In this document: positions 14,954 to 17,216 of the stretch, one piece after another | Position numbering within the stretch: the first letter of the stretch is position 1 | How the letters are laid out: every line of letters begins with the position of its first letter | NCBI GenBank assembly: GCA_029287875.1 | Contig: JARFQH010000363.1 | Span: 1 to 17,216 of the forward strand | Direction: 5' to 3' | Source: Desulfobacteraceae bacterium | GTDB lineage: Bacteria > Desulfobacterota > Desulfobacteria > Desulfobacterales > SG8-13 | DNA: 17,216 nucleotides | Translations under genes and position numbers: made by a program | Notes under the pieces: model-generated | Seen by the model: the letters and a program-made list of their open reading frames with translations, nothing else | Told to the model about the DNA's origin: nothing | Database searches by the model: none

Positions 14954-16112
14954 TATCAAGCAAGCCTTTACCGGGTTGTTCTGCGCGACACCGGTGGTTT
15001 CCTCAACCGCCGGACGCCTGTTGATTGCCGGGGGCGGCACCGGCGGGCACCTGTTTCCCGGCATCGCCATCGCCCGGGAATTCATGGCCCGGAATGCCCA
15101 GAACGCGGTTCTGTTTGTCAGCACCGGCAATCCTTTTGAACGCAAGACCCTTTCGCGCGCCGGTTTTCCCCTCGAAACGGTCAGCGTCGCGGGCATCAAA
15201 GGGCGGGGCATCTGGCAGAAGCTCAAATCCCTCGCGCTCATTCCGCTGGGTATCGTTCAATCCGGCTGGATCATCAAAAGCTTTAAGCCGGATCTGGTGT
15301 TGGGTGTCGGCAGTTATGCAGCCGGTCCGGTGGTGCTGACGGCCTGGATGACCGGAATACCGGTGGTGCTGCACGAACAGAACATTCTACCGGGGATCAC
15401 CAACCGGGCCCTGGCCCGTTTTGCACGGCGCATTTACGTCTCTTTCGAAAACACGGCCGGCCGGTTCGATAAGGCCAAGGTCCGGTTGACGGGCAATCCG
15501 GTCCGCCGGGAAATTCTGCAGCCGGCAGCGGTCGAAGACCGCGAATATAAAGGTCGACCGGAACAGGCGCCGATTCTGAACATCCTGATAGCCGGCGGCA
15601 GCCAGGGTGCTCATGCCATCAACATGGCGGTCGTTGCCGCCCTACGGCTCATCCGAAAAAAGGAACAGCTCAGGGTCGTGCATCAGACCGGAGCGGCAGA
15701 CGAAGGCCATGTCAGGGCGGCGTATGCGGCCCAGGGCACCAATGCTGTGGTCGCGGCTTTCTTCGATGACATGGACTGCCGGTACCGGCAAGCGGATCTG
15801 ATCATATGCCGGGCCGGGGCGACGACGGTGGCCGAGATCACAGCCGTTGGCAAGGCGGCGCTTTTCATTCCGTTCCCATTTGCCGCGGACGATCACCAAA
15901 GGCTCAATGCCGAAGCACTGGCGGCGCAGGGTGCGGCCGAAATGATCGAGGAGAAGCATTTGGCGGCCGCCGATCTGGCGAAAAGAATCGACCGCTTTGC
16001 AAATAATCGGACGGTTCTTGACCGCATGGCAGATCAGGCCCGAAAACTCGGCCGCCCCGAAGCCGCGCGACTAATCGTCGACGACTGTTATAAGCTTTTA
16101 GAAAAAAGGTAA
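14940..16112 (+). CDS. murG: UDP-GlcNAc:lipid I N-acetylglucosaminyltransferase MurG
   Basis: This membrane-associated GT-B glycosyltransferase adds GlcNAc to lipid I to make lipid II. The 390-aa product has the glycine loop GGGTGGHLFPG (31-41), SYAAGPVVL, HEQNILPGITNRAL, the second glycine motif GGSQGAHAIN, and the UDP-GlcNAc site CRAGATTVAEI with the family PFPFAADDHQ segment. Most homologues begin 3-5 residues before the RLLIAGGGTGG strand, but this one has about 25 extra residues. ATG 14940 is nevertheless preferred because of an excellent GGAGG about 7 bases upstream and the overlap with ftsW. The only closer alternative, GTG 14994, has no ribosome site. Confidence 0.96.
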   Translation: MRPSDIKQAFTGLFCATPVVSSTAGRLLIAGGGTGGHLFPGIAIAREFMARNAQNAVLFVSTGNPFERKTLSRAGFPLETVSVAGIKGRGIWQKLKSLALIPLGIVQSGWIIKSFKPDLVLGVGSYAAGPVVLTAWMTGIPVVLHEQNILPGITNRALARFARRIYVSFENTAGRFDKAKVRLTGNPVRREILQPAAVEDREYKGRPEQAPILNILIAGGSQGAHAINMAVVAALRLIRKKEQLRVVHQTGAADEGHVRAAYAAQGTNAVVAAFFDDMDCRYRQADLIICRAGATTVAEITAVGKAALFIPFPFAADDHQRLNAEALAAQGAAEMIEEKHLAAADLAKRIDRFANNRTVLDRMADQARKLGRPEAARLIVDDCYKLLEKR

Positions 16113-16122
16113 TTGAAGAGAA

Positions 16123-16157
16123 GGTAATAGGTCATAGGTAATGGGTTATAGGTCAAG
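16123..16157 (+). repeat. Heptamer array, GGTNATN type, after murG
   Basis: Five consecutive 7-bp units (ggtaata, ggtcata, ggtaatg, ggttata, ggtcaag) begin 11 bases after the murG stop. They use the same unit family as the array after mraY, but with no facing inverted arm here. Confidence 0.75.
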
Positions 16158-16170
16158 GAAAAAAATCACC

Positions 16171-16226
16171 GAAACTGGAAACTCGAAACTAGAAACTTGT
16201 AACCCGTAACCCAGAACTCGGAACCC
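16171..16226 (+). repeat. Heptamer array, GAAACTN/GTAACCC type, before murC
   Basis: Eight consecutive 7-bp units run from gaaactg through gaaactc, gaaacta, gaaactt, gtaaccc (twice), agaactc and ggaaccc, ending 6 bases before the murC ATG. The final unit supplies the only plausible ribosome site (GGA, about 10 bases from the ATG). Confidence 0.8.
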
Positions 16227-16232
16227 GACATC

Positions 16233-17216
16233 ATGTACCGTAAAAAATATCACATCCACTTCGTTGGCATCGGTGGCATCGGAATGAGCGGCATCGCCGA
16301 GTTGTTGTTGAACCTCGGCTACACCGTATCGGGATCAGACCTTAAATCATCGGAGATCACGGAACGGTTGAAGCGCTTCGGTGGACTCATTCTCAAGGGC
16401 CATGCCGAAGACCATGTCGGTAACGCCGACGTCGTAGTCGTCTCTTCCGCCGTGGATGCAGACAACCCGGAAGTCCGGGCCGCCCGACAGGCGTCGATCC
16501 CGGTCATCCCGCGGGCCGAGATGCTGGCCGAGTTGATGCGGCTGAAGTACAGCATCGCCGTCGCCGGCGCCCATGGTAAGACGACCACAACCTCGATCGT
16601 TTCCGCCGTGCTCGACCGCGGCGGGCTCGATCCGACGGTGGTGATCGGCGGCAAACTCAAGAGCATCGGCACCAATGCCCGTCTCGGCGAAGGCGATTTT
16701 ATCGTGGCCGAAGCCGATGAAAGCGACGGCTCCTTTCTGAAAATGTCCCCGACCATTGCCGTTGTCACCAACATCGATCGCGAACATCTCGATCACTATC
16801 CGGATCTGGACGCCATCAAATCCGCTTTCCTCGAATTCATCGACCGTATCCCCTTTTACGGCCTGGCGGTTCTGTGCCTCGACAACGAGTCGGTTCAGAG
16901 CCTGATCCCCGAGATCAAGAAACGCTACACGACCTACGGAATGAGCACCCAGGCCGACGTTCAGGCCCGCAACCTGATCTTTGAAGGACTGCGGAGCCGG
17001 TTCACCCTTCACCACCAAGGGGAGCCTTTGGGGGATATCCGACTTAATCTGCCCGGTATTCACAATGTTTACAATGCCATGGCCAGCGTGGCGGTGGGCT
17101 TTGAACTGGGCATACCGTTCGAGACTGTCAAGGCGGCCCTCGAAACCGTGGAGGGGGTGCAGCGACGCCTCGAAATCAAGGGCGATGTCAACGGCATCAC
17201 GATCGTCGACGACTAC
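16233..17216 (+). CDS. murC: UDP-MurNAc:L-Ala ligase MurC (3' end beyond the window)
   Basis: This ligase adds L-alanine to UDP-MurNAc, the first peptide step. 328 codons are visible and the frame is still open at the right edge, about 70% of the usual 460-490 residues. Visible motifs are the nucleotide-fold GIGGIGMSG (12-20), the ATP loop GAHGKTTTT (112-120), EADESDGSF, TNIDREHLDHY, LPGIHNVYNA and QRRLEIKG, with the window ending at VDDY, the start of the VDDYGHHP motif. ATG 16233 fits the family N terminus (MYRKKYHIHFVGIGG). The ribosome site is weak and lies in the last unit of the heptamer array. The spacer from murG is 120 bases, so coupling by overlap is absent here. Confidence 0.95.
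   Translation, partial: MYRKKYHIHFVGIGGIGMSGIAELLLNLGYTVSGSDLKSSEITERLKRFGGLILKGHAEDHVGNADVVVVSSAVDADNPEVRAARQASIPVIPRAEMLAELMRLKYSIAVAGAHGKTTTTSIVSAVLDRGGLDPTVVIGGKLKSIGTNARLGEGDFIVAEADESDGSFLKMSPTIAVVTNIDREHLDHYPDLDAIKSAFLEFIDRIPFYGLAVLCLDNESVQSLIPEIKKRYTTYGMSTQADVQARNLIFEGLRSRFTLHHQGEPLGDIRLNLPGIHNVYNAMASVAVGFELGIPFETVKAALETVEGVQRRLEIKGDVNGITIVDDY

Noticed and set aside
14020..15024. Plus-strand frame of 334 codons overlapping ftsW
   Set aside because: It is the +1 shadow of the ftsW frame, Arg/His-rich and without membrane helices, while the ftsW frame carries all family motifs.
13991..15241. Long minus-strand frame of about 416 codons opposite ftsW and murG
   Set aside because: It is antisense to two well-supported genes, with Gln/His/Asp-rich low-complexity translation and no ribosome site or family motif.
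12237..16226. CRISPR-like array
   Set aside because: Units are 7 bp, directly abutting and degenerate, with no unique spacers of 25-40 bp and no cas genes.

Overview
The window is about 57% GC by eye and carries the left two thirds of a canonical division and cell-wall (dcw) cluster in the order mraZ-rsmH-ftsL-ftsI-murE-murF-mraY-murD-ftsW-murG-murC. A block of small metabolic genes lies upstream on the opposite strand. The gene order, the meso-diaminopimelate type MurE (DNPR motif), the purine-synthesis enzyme PurH split into two proteins, and the protein style suggest a Gram-negative bacterium of the Desulfobacterota (sulfate-reducer-like deltaproteobacteria). That placement is inference; no rRNA or other marker is present.

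Left region, 1 to about 3730: positions 1-88 hold nothing I can recognise. A strong ribosome binding site then precedes a 43-residue single-helix membrane protein (297-428, + strand). After it come, all on the minus strand, the AICAR transformylase half of PurH (611-1861), the IMP cyclohydrolase half (2152-2829) and a YedJ-like HD phosphohydrolase (2835-3554). Four copies of a roughly 158-bp non-autonomous mobile element (a MITE) sit in the gaps. They have 16-bp terminal inverted repeats beginning GTAA and 8-bp target duplications, features known for the IS66 family. The duplications are perfect in three copies and decayed in one. No transposase is present.

Junction, 3769-4549: a flavin-binding split-barrel protein of the pyridoxamine-phosphate-oxidase family (minus strand) diverges from the dcw operon. 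The 325-bp AT-rich gap between them holds a likely promoter for each direction and a three-box MraZ operator phased at 10 bp.

Right region, 4550 to the end: all genes are on the plus strand and tightly packed. Four junctions have 4-base stop/start overlaps and ftsW/murG overlaps by 14 bases, so translational coupling is likely. Five of the eleven genes use GTG or TTG starts. MraZ is the regulator and RsmH methylates 16S rRNA. FtsL, FtsI and FtsW build the septum. MurC, MurD, MurE and MurF add the amino acids to UDP-MurNAc. MraY and MurG make lipids I and II. Only two junctions, mraY/murD and murG/murC, carry long spacers, and both are filled with degenerate 7-bp tandem repeats (GGTAATN/GGTTATN and GAAACTN types). 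At mraY/murD the repeats form an inverted pair able to fold into a long hairpin directly before a murD start that has no visible Shine-Dalgarno. murC runs off the right edge.
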